The translations under genes were made by a program, and so were the position numbers. Shown here piece by piece: positions 1-7,634 of a stretch of DNA of 26,022 nucleotides (positions are counted from its first letter, which is position 1; each line of letters starts with the position of its first letter). The notes under the pieces are model-generated. The model was not told the DNA's origin and did not search any database. It was given only the letters and a program-made list of their open reading frames with translations. Origin of the DNA: Bacteroidota bacterium (lineage in GTDB: Bacteria > Bacteroidota > Bacteroidia > Bacteroidales > PUMT01). Location of the stretch: NCBI GenBank assembly GCA_003556985.1, contig PWPZ01000110.1, forward strand, positions 1-26,022, written 5' to 3'.

Positions 1-1073
1 AGATAATACACCGGTTCAGTGCAAGAAAACACGGTCCCTATATTGCTGTTAACTGTGGAGCCATTCCGGAAGGCACAATAGATTCTGAGCTCTTCGGCCA
101 TCAGAAAGGATCATTTACAGGTGCTCATGAGAACCGCAGCGGTTATTTTGAAGAAGTCAACGATGGCACAATTTTTCTGGATGAGGTTTCGGAGCTTCCT
201 ATGTCTTCGCAGGTCAGGCTGTTGCGGGTGCTGGAATCCGGAGAATTTATTAAGGTTGGATCATCAAAGGTAGTTAAAACCAATGTAAGGATAGTTGCAG
301 CCACAAATGAAGATATTGGTAAGTTGCTCGAAGAGGGTAAATTCCGTGAAGATCTGTATTACCGGCTTAATACCGTTCCCGTAATTATTCCCCCGCTAAG
401 GGAAAGAAAGGAAGATATTTCCCTATTATTCAGGAAATTTTCGATGGATTTTGCCGAACGATACCGTATGCCCGAAATAAAACTGGATGATGCCTCCCGC
501 GAGATGCTTGTAAATTACGACTGGCCGGGGAATGTGAGGCAATTGAAAAATATTACCGAACAAATATCCATCATTGAAAAACAACGGGAAATAGATCCGG
601 ATATTTTAAGGAAGTATCTGCCGGGTTACATGAATGAAAAATTTCCCGCGCTTATTAACAGCCACCGTGATCGTTCATTTTCATCTGAAAGGGAGATTCT
701 TTACAAGATCCTCTTTGACATGAAAAACGATATGAACGATTTGAAAAAACTGGTACATGCAATTATAGAAAAGAGTCCGCATGATCTGGAGATCGATGAT
801 AACAAGCTGATGGATAAGCTTTATGAGGATGTAAACCCTCTGCAGGATGCTGACTCTGCAAGGCTGCCCGATCTGGTACGATCAGACTCACAACATCATA
901 TTGAAGATACTGAGGAAATAATTGAAGAGTCTTTGTCGTTACAAGAAAAGGAAGTTGAGCTTATAAAAAAAGCTCTCGAAAAATACAATGGGAAAAGGAA
1001 AATGGCAGCTGATGAACTGGGTATATCCGAACGTACACTTTACAGGAAGATAAAACAATATGGTATTGATTAA
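1..1073 (+). CDS. Sigma-54-dependent transcriptional activator (AAA+ and Fis-type HTH), 5' truncated
   Basis: The open frame runs in from the left edge (codons start at base 3), so the N-terminus and Walker A are outside the window. The visible part carries the sigma-54 contact loop GSFTGA (108-125, Ser in place of the usual Ala at position 2), a Walker B segment ending FLDE near 170-185, the RIVAATN sensor I region, the arginine-rich FREDLYYRLN segment, and the PPLRER motif. The C-terminal 40 residues form a Fis-type helix-turn-helix (KRKMAADELGISERTLYRKI). Such proteins bind enhancer sites and use ATP to open sigma-54 RNA polymerase complexes. A charged, probably helical linker of about 90 residues separates AAA+ from the HTH. 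The stop overlaps the lptE start by 14 nt, so the two are co-transcribed. Whether a receiver domain exists cannot be seen. The family call is secure; the target genes are unknown. Confidence 0.95.
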   Translation, partial: IIHRFSARKHGPYIAVNCGAIPEGTIDSELFGHQKGSFTGAHENRSGYFEEVNDGTIFLDEVSELPMSSQVRLLRVLESGEFIKVGSSKVVKTNVRIVAATNEDIGKLLEEGKFREDLYYRLNTVPVIIPPLRERKEDISLLFRKFSMDFAERYRMPEIKLDDASREMLVNYDWPGNVRQLKNITEQISIIEKQREIDPDILRKYLPGYMNEKFPALINSHRDRSFSSEREILYKILFDMKNDMNDLKKLVHAIIEKSPHDLEIDDNKLMDKLYEDVNPLQDADSARLPDLVRSDSQHHIEDTEEIIEESLSLQEKEVELIKKALEKYNGKRKMAADELGISERTLYRKIKQYGID

Positions 1074-1584
1074 AGAAATTGGCAGGAGGATTGGATATCT
1101 TGTTATTCTGGGTGTTTTTTCAATAATGCCCGGATGTAATTATTATTCGTTTACCGGGGCTTCAATACCTCCCCAGCTTGAAACCATTTCGGTTCAGTAT
1201 ATTGAAAACAGGGCTCCGGTCATTAATCCGTCACTAAGTCAGGAGTTGACCGATGCGTTGAAGGACATGTTCCAGTCGCGTACTTCCCTTCAACTGATCA
1301 ATGATATTGGCGATGCTGATTTTGAAGGTGTTATCACCGAATACCGTACTCAGCCGGTATCCGTTCAGGCCGATGAACAGGCCAATCTTGAGCGGCTTAC
1401 TATCTCGGTAAGGGTTGCTTACCATAATACAGCCGATGATGATCTGAATTTTGAGACCACCTTTTCAAGATATGAGGATTATGATGCGCGGCGGGGACTG
1501 GAAGCCGTGGAAGCCGACCTGGTCATTAAAATCATCGACCAGTTAACCGAAGACATTTTTAACCGTGCCTTTGTGAACTGGTAA
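1060..1584 (+). CDS. lptE: LptE-family outer-membrane LPS assembly lipoprotein
   Basis: 174 residues. The N-terminus is a lipoprotein signal peptide: basic start, hydrophobic stretch at about 11-23, then a lipobox ending at Cys26 (IMPGC). The mature part starts NYYSFTGASIPP and continues with ENRAP and a segment rich in beta strands, as in the LptE family of Bacteroidota. LptE plugs the LptD barrel in the outer membrane and helps insert lipopolysaccharide. The start overlaps the upstream activator gene by 14 nt in a different frame, which suggests translational coupling. The next gene follows after 41 nt. The assignment rests on lipobox, length, N-terminal motif and the known Bacteroidota neighbourhood (activator, lptE, secG). 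LptE sequences are weakly conserved, so the exact family is less certain than the lipoprotein call. Confidence 0.85.
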   Translation: MVLIKEIGRRIGYLVILGVFSIMPGCNYYSFTGASIPPQLETISVQYIENRAPVINPSLSQELTDALKDMFQSRTSLQLINDIGDADFEGVITEYRTQPVSVQADEQANLERLTISVRVAYHNTADDDLNFETTFSRYEDYDARRGLEAVEADLVIKIIDQLTEDIFNRAFVNW

Positions 1585-1625
1585 ATATTAGATAAGTTAG
1601 TGCCTTAACAAAATGATGGTTACCC

Positions 1626-3083
1626 ATGAACAGGGATGAATTTTTAGAATACCTTGAAAACCCTGAAACACTTAATGGCGATAATGCCGATGATATAAGG
1701 GGGGTTTTACATGAATATCCCTATTTTCAGACAGCTCATATGCTGCTTGTCAAGGCGCTTAACAATCTTCAGGACCTCAAATTCGGCAATCAGTTAAAAG
1801 TATCTGCCGCTCATATAGGTAACAGGCGTATTCTCTTTAATCTGGTTAGTCATAACCAGTTTGACGTGAAACCGGAAACCGTTGATGATAAATCTTCTGC
1901 CGGTCCTGATACCGCCGTAAAGGCACCGGGAAAGCCAGATGGGGCCGCCGGCAGTAATTCCAGTAACTTTACCGAAGAAACCATTCCGGCAGACATTCCT
2001 GTACACGAAGAAACTGAGGGCTCCACCGCGGCATTTGAAACGGAAGATGAAATTGAAGAAAGCCTGGCAGACAGGATTCTGAAAGAAATTGAGCAGCACA
2101 GAAAACGCCGGAAAAGTGGAGAATCTGCTGTTGATGGTGAGAATACAAAACCTGAAGAGTATCCGGCCACTGAAGAGAAGCCGGCCGCCTCCGAAGCAGA
2201 ATTACTGAACACCGAAGAGAAGCCGGCCGAACCTGAAGAAGAGCGTCAGAATGCTGAAGGTCAGTCCGCCAACTCTGAAACAGAGCTGCAAAAAACCGAT
2301 GAGCAACCTGCGGGGCCTGAATCAGAGTTTAATGACCCTGAAAAGGAATTTGCCGCGCCCGGAGCAGAACAAGGGACCACCGACAGGGAGCCCCCGGCAG
2401 AAGCATCATTGGCAGCATCATCAGCAGCAAAAGCAGAAGAAGTAGAAGAAGAAGAAGAAGAAGCAGCAAAAGCAGAAGAATCGGAAGAAGCAGAAGAGAC
2501 GGAAGAGGCTGAAGAGGCTGAAGAAAAATTTGCTCCCGATGCATTTTTTATAGATGAAAAAGCCGAAATAATCGGAAGGGATCGCGAACCGGAAGATTTG
2601 CCGGAAAGGGAAAAAGATTCAACTTATAAGGCTGATACGGAACTGCTGGAGATTGACCGATCCGATAAGTTATCCGGCCGGGATACAGGTAATGAAACCG
2701 AGCCGTATGAGTCCCACTCATTTTCCGAATGGCTGGATATGCTTCAACCCGATCCTAATGCCGGAGATTATCCGGCAGAAAAAGAAGCACCCGGGGAAAA
2801 CAGGAAGGACGATCTGATCGACCGGTTTCTCAGGGAGAAACCTCGTATTGAACCCCGGTCACCACTTGATGAAAGCGAACCTCCCGTTGATATGTCGGCA
2901 GGAAGTACTGAGGAGAGTGAGGAGTTTTTCACCGAAACACTCGCCAAAATTTATGTACAGCAAAAACATTACAAAAAAGCAATTTATGCCTACGAAAAAT
3001 TATGTTTGAAATATCCCGAAAAATATAGTTACTTTGCAGATCAAATTGATGAAATCAAACGTTATATTAACAACGATAATTAA
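1626..3083 (+). CDS. Acidic repeat-rich protein with TPR-like C-terminus, between lptE and secG
   Basis: 485 residues, no signal peptide or membrane segment. Three parts can be seen. Residues 1 to about 75 are a compact, likely helical domain (MNRDEFLEYLENPETLNGDN, YPYFQTAHMLLVKALNN). Residues about 76-430 are low in complexity, rich in Glu, Pro and Ala, and probably disordered. They include six imperfect 14-residue repeats (182-265) and a nearly pure Glu/Ala tract (266-300). Residues 432-485 form a TPR-like helix pair (LAKIYVQQKHYKKAIYAYEK, then LKYPEKYSYFADQIDEI). The gene lies 41 nt after lptE and 19 nt before secG, so it is part of the operon. Proteins of this layout are annotated as hypothetical or TPR proteins in Bacteroidota. 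A scaffold role linked to the envelope is only an inference from position. Confidence 0.9.
   Translation: MNRDEFLEYLENPETLNGDNADDIRGVLHEYPYFQTAHMLLVKALNNLQDLKFGNQLKVSAAHIGNRRILFNLVSHNQFDVKPETVDDKSSAGPDTAVKAPGKPDGAAGSNSSNFTEETIPADIPVHEETEGSTAAFETEDEIEESLADRILKEIEQHRKRRKSGESAVDGENTKPEEYPATEEKPAASEAELLNTEEKPAEPEEERQNAEGQSANSETELQKTDEQPAGPESEFNDPEKEFAAPGAEQGTTDREPPAEASLAASSAAKAEEVEEEEEEAAKAEESEEAEETEEAEEAEEKFAPDAFFIDEKAEIIGRDREPEDLPEREKDSTYKADTELLEIDRSDKLSGRDTGNETEPYESHSFSEWLDMLQPDPNAGDYPAEKEAPGENRKDDLIDRFLREKPRIEPRSPLDESEPPVDMSAGSTEESEEFFTETLAKIYVQQKHYKKAIYAYEKLCLKYPEKYSYFADQIDEIKRYINNDN
2169..2420 (+). repeat. Six imperfect 42-bp (14-residue) tandem repeats inside the pre-secG gene
   Basis: Units begin at 2169, 2211, 2253, 2295, 2337 and 2379. 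At protein level they read TEEKPAASEAELLN, TEEKPAEPEEERQN, AEGQSANSETELQK, TDEQPAGPESEFND, PEKEFAAPGAEQGT and TDREPPAEASLAAS. The spacing is exact, with no indels. The first four units keep a [TA]-[ED]-x-[KQ]-[PS]-A pattern, and conservation decays in the last two, which suggests an old duplication series under loose constraint. Confidence 0.8.
2421..2525 (+). repeat. GAA/GCA-rich trinucleotide tract coding for Glu/Ala
   Basis: A purine-rich run of GAA, GAG and GCA codons follows the 14-residue repeats (residues 266-300) and includes six consecutive Glu codons near 2445-2462. Such tracts are prone to slippage by whole codons, so length may vary between strains without breaking the frame. Confidence 0.7.
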
Positions 3084-3102
3084 TTATTAATAACCGGTAC
3101 TT

Positions 3103-3477
3103 ATGTTTATTTTCATTTCAGTATTGATATTCATAGCAGCAATTCTGCTCGTTCTGATCGTATTGGTGCAGAATTCAAAGGGAGGGGGACTCGCTGCAAA
3201 CTTCTCTTCATCCAATCAGGTGATGGGTGTGAGGAAAACTGCCGATTTCCTGGAGAAAGCAACCTGGACACTGGCTGCCAGTCTTGTGATATTGAGCATA
3301 ATGGCATCGGCCGCCATTCCCCGCGGGGAGGTCGAAGCCCAGCGTTCACTGATTGAAGACCAGATTGATCAGAGAGTAGTACCTCCACAGGGTGTTCCAT
3401 CCTTCCCCGATGCGGTACCCGATATGCCCGATGATCAGGAACCCATTCTTCCGCCTCCGGATGATGATGAGCAGTAA
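3103..3477 (+). CDS. secG: Preprotein translocase subunit SecG
   Basis: 124 residues with two membrane helices, about 2-22 and 53-71. The connecting loop carries the SecG signature VLVQNSKGGGLAANF and then FLEKATWTLA. SecG joins SecY and SecE in the inner-membrane channel and aids SecA-driven export. Residues 72-124 form a Pro- and Asp-rich tail ending PPPDDDEQ, longer and more acidic than the minimal SecG core; similar tails are common in this phylum. The gene starts 19 nt after the preceding one, so it is the last gene of the operon, and a strong terminator begins 34 nt after its stop. Confidence 0.93.
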   Translation: MFIFISVLIFIAAILLVLIVLVQNSKGGGLAANFSSSNQVMGVRKTADFLEKATWTLAASLVILSIMASAAIPRGEVEAQRSLIEDQIDQRVVPPQGVPSFPDAVPDMPDDQEPILPPPDDDEQ

Positions 3478-3510
3478 AATTCCGCTGCAAGGTCAATACC
3501 ATAGTTTATT

Positions 3511-3559
3511 AAAAATGGAGTGTCAGTATGTCATTAAAATACTGACACTCCATTTTTTT
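3511..3559 (+). terminator. Strong intrinsic terminator after secG
   Basis: A perfect 19-bp stem (3511-3529 with 3539-3557; arm AAAATGGAGTGTCAGTAT plus one A) closes a 9-nt loop and runs into a tract of seven T (3553-3559). The left arm begins with five A, so on the minus strand it would also end in a T run, but no minus-strand gene ends here. Confidence 0.9.
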
Positions 3560-3700
3560 ATGACATGCTTCACTGACAGCCCCTAATATCCTGGAGAACA
3601 GGATGTATATCGCTCTGGTTTCTGTTTGATTCCTTTTCCGTGTATCAAAAAATGTCATTTTTTTTATCGCACGGTGCCCTTATCAGGCTGTTTTAAGCTT

Positions 3701-3752
3701 TGGCACAAAATATGATCACCTGCTACCAAACTTTTATGTTTAAATATGTTTA
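3701..3752 (+). promoter_or_regulatory. Candidate groESL promoter region
   Basis: Two directly repeated TATGTTTA boxes (3735-3742 and 3745-3752) each match the Bacteroidota -7 consensus TAnnTTTG in 7 of 8 positions, 20-30 nt before groES. No -33 TTG lies at the usual distance. A TGGCAC element at 3701-3706 resembles the -24 box of sigma-54 promoters, but the -12 position reads ATGAT rather than TTGCW. No CIRCE inverted repeat is present, so HrcA control of the usual type is not supported. Confidence 0.35.
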
Positions 3753-3772
3753 ACACTTAAAAACTTTAAAAA

Positions 3773-4054
3773 ATGGCTGATATTAAGCTAACACCTTTAA
3801 AAGACAGAGTACTTGTCGAGCCGCATGAAGCTGAGGTAAAAACCGCCAGCGGTATTATTATTCCTGAATCTGCACAGGAAAAGCCCCAGAAAGGGACTGT
3901 AGTAGCAGTAGGCGAAGGGAAAAAGGATGAGCCTATGACCGTTAATGTAGGTGATGTTGTTCTTTACGGAAAATATGCCGGAACCGAGATCAAATTCAAT
4001 GATAATGATTATCTTATTATGCGTGAAGACGATATTTTGCTGATTGAAAAGTAA
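3773..4054 (+). CDS. groES: Co-chaperonin GroES
   Basis: 93 residues, the normal size for a bacterial GroES. The N-terminal strand PLKDRVLVEP is followed by the mobile loop region (about 20-36, KTASGIIIPESAQEKPQKG) that binds GroEL, then GTVVAVGEG, the VGDVVLYGKYAGTEI roof region, and the C-terminal YLIMREDDILLIE. It caps the GroEL ring as a heptamer and encloses folding substrates in the cytoplasm. It starts 41 nt before groEL and surely forms one operon with it. The leader is A-rich without an obvious Shine-Dalgarno sequence. Confidence 0.97.
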   Translation: MADIKLTPLKDRVLVEPHEAEVKTASGIIIPESAQEKPQKGTVVAVGEGKKDEPMTVNVGDVVLYGKYAGTEIKFNDNDYLIMREDDILLIEK

Positions 4055-4095
4055 AAATTTCCAATAGTCGTTCAACTAAATAAAAAAAAATTAAA

Positions 4096-5736
4096 ATGTC
4101 AAAAGAGATTAAATTCAATATTGAAGCCCGCAAACGCTTGAAAGAAGGCGTAGATGAACTTACCAATGCGGTAAAAGTGACACTCGGACCCAAAGGCCGC
4201 AATGTGGTGATGGATAAAAAATTCGGCGCACCCCAGATATCCAAGGATGGCGTAACCGTAGCCAAGGAAGTGGAGCTTGCCGATCCTTACAAGAACATGG
4301 GAGCCCAGATGGTAAAGGAAGTTGCTTCCAAAACTGCCGATCAGGCCGGCGACGGTACAACTACAGCTACAATTCTTGCCCAGTCTATGATGAGCGTTGG
4401 ATTGAAGAATGTTACGGCAGGTGCCAATCCCATGGATCTTAAGAGAGGAATTGACTCAGCAGTAAAGGCAGTTATTAAAAGCCTGCAGTCCCAGTCCAAA
4501 ACCATTGGAGATGATCTGAGCAAGATCGAACAGGTAGCTTCTATTTCGGCCAATAACGATCCTTCTATTGGAAAACTGATTGCCGAAGCAATGAATAAAG
4601 TAAAAAAAGAAGGTGTCATAACTGTTGAGGAAGCAAAAGGAACCGAGACTACCGTAGAGGTTGTTGAGGGAATGCAATTCGACCGCGGTTATATTTCACC
4701 TTACTTCATTACCGACACCGACAAAATGGAAAGCGTAATGGATAACCCCTTTATCCTTTTGTCGGACAAGAAGATTTCCACCATGAAGGACCTTATGCCG
4801 GTACTTGAGCCCGTAGCACAGTCCGGACGTCCACTCGTAATTATTGCAGAAGATGTTGACGGCGAAGCTCTTGCTACACTTGTGGTGAACAAGCTAAGGG
4901 GGTCTCTTAAAATTGCTGCTGTGAAAGCACCGGGATTCGGTGACAGGAGAAAGGAAATGCTTGAAGATCTCGCCATACTGACTGGCGGAACCGTTATTTC
5001 CGAGGAAAAGGGACTCAAACTGGAAACTGCGACCATGGAACTTCTCGGAGAAGCGGAAAAGATTACCATCGATAAGGAAGTTACCACCATTGTAAATGGA
5101 AAAGGTGAGAAATCAAATATTGAAGCCCGGGTAAAACAAATTAAAACACAGATTGATAATACCACATCAGACTATGACAAGGAAAAACTCCAGGAGCGCC
5201 TTGCTAAATTGTCAGGTGGAGTAGCCGTTCTTTATATCGGAGCTTCTTCGGAAGTTGAGATGAAGGCGAAAAAGGACCTTGTTGATGATGCACTGAGTGC
5301 CACCCGTGCAGCAGTTGAGGAAGGTATTATCCCCGGGGGCGGTGTCGCCTACATAAGGGCAATAGAAGCGCTTGCCAATGTAACCGGTGAAAATGACGAT
5401 CAGAATACAGGTGTTGCAATAGTGAGAAGGGCTATCGAAGAACCTGTTCGCATGATCGTAGAAAACGCCGGAATGGAAGGGTCTATAGTTGTTCAGAAGA
5501 TCAAGGAAGGTAAGGGTGATTTCGGATATAATGCTTACAGCGATAAGTATGAGAATCTTTTTGAATCGGGAGTTATCGATCCTACGAAAGTTGCCCGTGT
5601 TGCCCTTGAAAACGCGGCCTCAGTTGCAGGTATGTTCCTTACAACCGAGTGTGTAATCGTTGAGGAGAAAGAAGATAAGCCCGAAATGCCTCCGATGGGT
5701 GGAGGAGGTATGGGAGGCATGGGTGGAATGATGTAA
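4096..5736 (+). CDS. groEL: Chaperonin GroEL
   Basis: 546 residues, full length. The ATP-binding signature GDGTTT is at 85-90, preceded by VTLGPKGRNVV (28-38). The apical domain includes QFDRGYISPYFITD, and the equatorial C-terminal part has AVEEGIIPGGGVAYIRA. The protein ends in the flexible Gly-Met tail (MPPMGGGGMGGMGGMM) typical of GroEL. It forms the double-ring ATP-driven folding chamber in the cytoplasm. groES lies 41 nt upstream, and a terminator follows 23 nt after the stop. Nothing in the sequence departs from a normal housekeeping chaperonin. Confidence 0.99.
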   Translation: MSKEIKFNIEARKRLKEGVDELTNAVKVTLGPKGRNVVMDKKFGAPQISKDGVTVAKEVELADPYKNMGAQMVKEVASKTADQAGDGTTTATILAQSMMSVGLKNVTAGANPMDLKRGIDSAVKAVIKSLQSQSKTIGDDLSKIEQVASISANNDPSIGKLIAEAMNKVKKEGVITVEEAKGTETTVEVVEGMQFDRGYISPYFITDTDKMESVMDNPFILLSDKKISTMKDLMPVLEPVAQSGRPLVIIAEDVDGEALATLVVNKLRGSLKIAAVKAPGFGDRRKEMLEDLAILTGGTVISEEKGLKLETATMELLGEAEKITIDKEVTTIVNGKGEKSNIEARVKQIKTQIDNTTSDYDKEKLQERLAKLSGGVAVLYIGASSEVEMKAKKDLVDDALSATRAAVEEGIIPGGGVAYIRAIEALANVTGENDDQNTGVAIVRRAIEEPVRMIVENAGMEGSIVVQKIKEGKGDFGYNAYSDKYENLFESGVIDPTKVARVALENAASVAGMFLTTECVIVEEKEDKPEMPPMGGGGMGGMGGMM

Positions 5737-5759
5737 AATTTCATCCCGACCATATAATC

Positions 5760-5798
5760 AAAAGGGGCTGTCTCAAAAAGGGATGGCCTCTTTTTTTT
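5760..5798 (+). terminator. Intrinsic terminator after groEL
   Basis: Arms 5760-5773 and 5781-5794 pair over about 13-14 bp, with several G-U pairs, around a 7-nt loop (CAAAAAG). The stem continues into a run of eight T (5791-5798). It closes the groESL operon. Confidence 0.85.
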
Positions 5799-5856
5799 CA
5801 ACCCCCGGCATCAACGATTTTTCCGCATTTATTTTCTCTTTACAGCCAAATTAAAG

Positions 5857-5864
5857 TAACTTTG
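5857..5864 (+). promoter_or_regulatory. Bacteroidota-type -7 box upstream of the aminopeptidase
   Basis: TAACTTTG matches the TAnnTTTG consensus in full and lies 67 nt before the start codon at 5932. No clear TTG -33 element is found 17-23 nt upstream, so the call is tentative. Confidence 0.4.
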
Positions 5865-5931
5865 GAAGAGAAAACTATTTTTAATAGACAACTATTTTTC
5901 TAAAGGTGCTCCACTTACTTCTTTAAATATT

Positions 5932-7377
5932 ATGATCCATACCCGGCTACAAAAAACCAGCGAAATTTCACCTGATCTGCCTTCGGTTTATCTTATCGGA
6001 AAATCTACCGATATTTCTGCAGGCGGATTTTCAGATGAAGAAAAGGTATATATCAATAAAAGGATTGAGAAGAATGATGAATTTATTCTTGTTCACCGGT
6101 TAGACAGCTATAAGTGTCTTGTTGTAAATGATTATACCAGGCCATTTTTCAGCCAGCTTGAGTTTATGAGAACAGTTTCCCGGAAACTGCTTTCCCTGGT
6201 AAGCAGTAATGATCACACCTCCCTGGTTATGGTTGATCTGGTCAATGACTCAGAGCTTATACTGGCACTGGTTGAAGGCCTGATATTGAATAATTATCGT
6301 TTTGACAAATATCAGAGGAAAGACGGTAGAAAAGATAATTTTCCGGACTTAATATCGATTTACAGTGCGAACCTGAGAGAAGAAAATGTTTCAAACCTGG
6401 AGGTTTTATGTAACGCCGTATATCTGGCCCGCAATCTGGTTAATGAACCACTGTCACACCTTAATGCTGAAGGGCTTGCCGAAGAGATCCGAAATCTTGC
6501 CGGTAATTCAGGATTTTCTGCCGAAGTGATGGGTAAAGACAGAATAGAAGCCCTGCAGATGGGCGGACTGCTTGCTGTAAACCGGGGTAGCATTGATCCG
6601 CCTACTTTCAGCATACTTGAATGGAAACCCGAAAATTGCGTAAACGAAAAGCCAATTGTTCTTATAGGCAAAGGCATAGTTTACGATACCGGAGGATTAA
6701 GCCTCAAACCCACGGCTAAAAGCATGGATTATATGAAAAGTGATATGGCCGGTGCCGCCGCGGTAGCAGGGGTTTTCTACGCACTGGCAGGGTGCGGGAT
6801 TCCGGTTCATGTTATCGGACTGGTGCCTGCAACTGATAACCGTCCCGGCGGTAATGCAATTGTTCCCGGCGATGTAATTACAATGTATGACGGGACCAGC
6901 GTTGAGGTTATGAATACCGATGCGGAAGGGCGCCTTATACTTGCCGATGCCCTTAGCTGGGCAAAACAGTATGATCCTCATCTTGTGATCGATCTGGCAA
7001 CCCTGACCGGATCGGCATCTGCCGCAATTGGCATGCAGGGATCGGTTGCGATGCAGAAATCGGCCGATGAATGGTATGAAGCGCTTGAGGAGAGCGGATA
7101 CTATACACACGAGCGTCTTGTTGAGTTCCCCCTTTGGGAAGAATACATGGATATGCTGAAATCGGACATTGCCGATATTAAAAATATCGGGGGTAAGCAG
7201 GCAGGAGCCATAACTGCAGGAAAATTCCTGGAGCATTTTATTTCCTTTCCCTGGATCCATCTTGATATTGCCGGTACGGCTTTCCTTCATTCTGATGATA
7301 ACTACCGGAAAAAAGGCGGAACTGCAGTGGGAGTGAGGCTATTGTTTGACTTTTTCTCAAAACATGCCGGAAAATAA
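5932..7377 (+). CDS. M17-family leucyl aminopeptidase
   Basis: 481 residues, normal for family M17. The C-terminal catalytic domain holds the two-metal site: Lys247 and Asp252 in GKGIVYDTGG, Asp271 in KSDMAGA, and the family signature NTDAEGRL (328-335) with Asp330, Glu332 and Arg334. The N-terminal domain (about 1-170) is weakly conserved, as usual. These cytosolic enzymes form hexamers and remove N-terminal residues, often Leu, from peptides. Canonical enzymes have FDSGG where this one has YDTGG; the metal-binding Asp is kept. The gene stands between the groEL terminator and a 257-nt spacer before pdxA, so it is probably transcribed alone. The exact substrate range cannot be read from sequence. 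Confidence 0.95.
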   Translation: MIHTRLQKTSEISPDLPSVYLIGKSTDISAGGFSDEEKVYINKRIEKNDEFILVHRLDSYKCLVVNDYTRPFFSQLEFMRTVSRKLLSLVSSNDHTSLVMVDLVNDSELILALVEGLILNNYRFDKYQRKDGRKDNFPDLISIYSANLREENVSNLEVLCNAVYLARNLVNEPLSHLNAEGLAEEIRNLAGNSGFSAEVMGKDRIEALQMGGLLAVNRGSIDPPTFSILEWKPENCVNEKPIVLIGKGIVYDTGGLSLKPTAKSMDYMKSDMAGAAAVAGVFYALAGCGIPVHVIGLVPATDNRPGGNAIVPGDVITMYDGTSVEVMNTDAEGRLILADALSWAKQYDPHLVIDLATLTGSASAAIGMQGSVAMQKSADEWYEALEESGYYTHERLVEFPLWEEYMDMLKSDIADIKNIGGKQAGAITAGKFLEHFISFPWIHLDIAGTAFLHSDDNYRKKGGTAVGVRLLFDFFSKHAGK

Positions 7378-7431
7378 TAAAATTTCACGCCCGTCCGGGG
7401 AATTTTCACTGCCGGCATATGACAGCGCTGG

Positions 7432-7563
7432 CGGACAACAAACCGGCGGCGAAAAGGGGGCGAAATTCAGCCTGTGATCCGGTAAAGACATCTGCCGGTA
7501 CTATGATATCGGAGCCGGACAACAAACCGGCAGCGACACGCCGGGCGAAATTGAGTTGGTGAT
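7432..7563. repeat. Pair of approx. 47-bp imperfect direct repeats upstream of pdxA
   Basis: Copies lie at 7432-7478 and 7516-7563, 84 bp apart. They share CGGACAACAAACCGGC exactly, then a similar GCGA-rich part, then GGGCGAAATT[CG]AG and a terminal GTGAT, with one single-base indel. The surrounding 7378-7634 spacer is GC-richer on its left side than the genes around it and has no supported ORF. Confidence 0.7.
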
Positions 7564-7634
7564 GGCAAATTATACAAGAGTAATATAAATCAGCTTTTTT
7601 AAATAACAGAGGTTGAATCAGAAATTTTGAATTT

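Noticed and set aside
2329..2544. Minus-strand ORF coding for a long poly-leucine stretch
   Set aside because: It is the complement of the GAA/GCA tract in the pre-secG gene and has no other coding features.
3560..3772. CIRCE operator for groESL
   Set aside because: No TTAGCACTC-N9-GAGTGCTAA-like inverted repeat is present upstream of groES.
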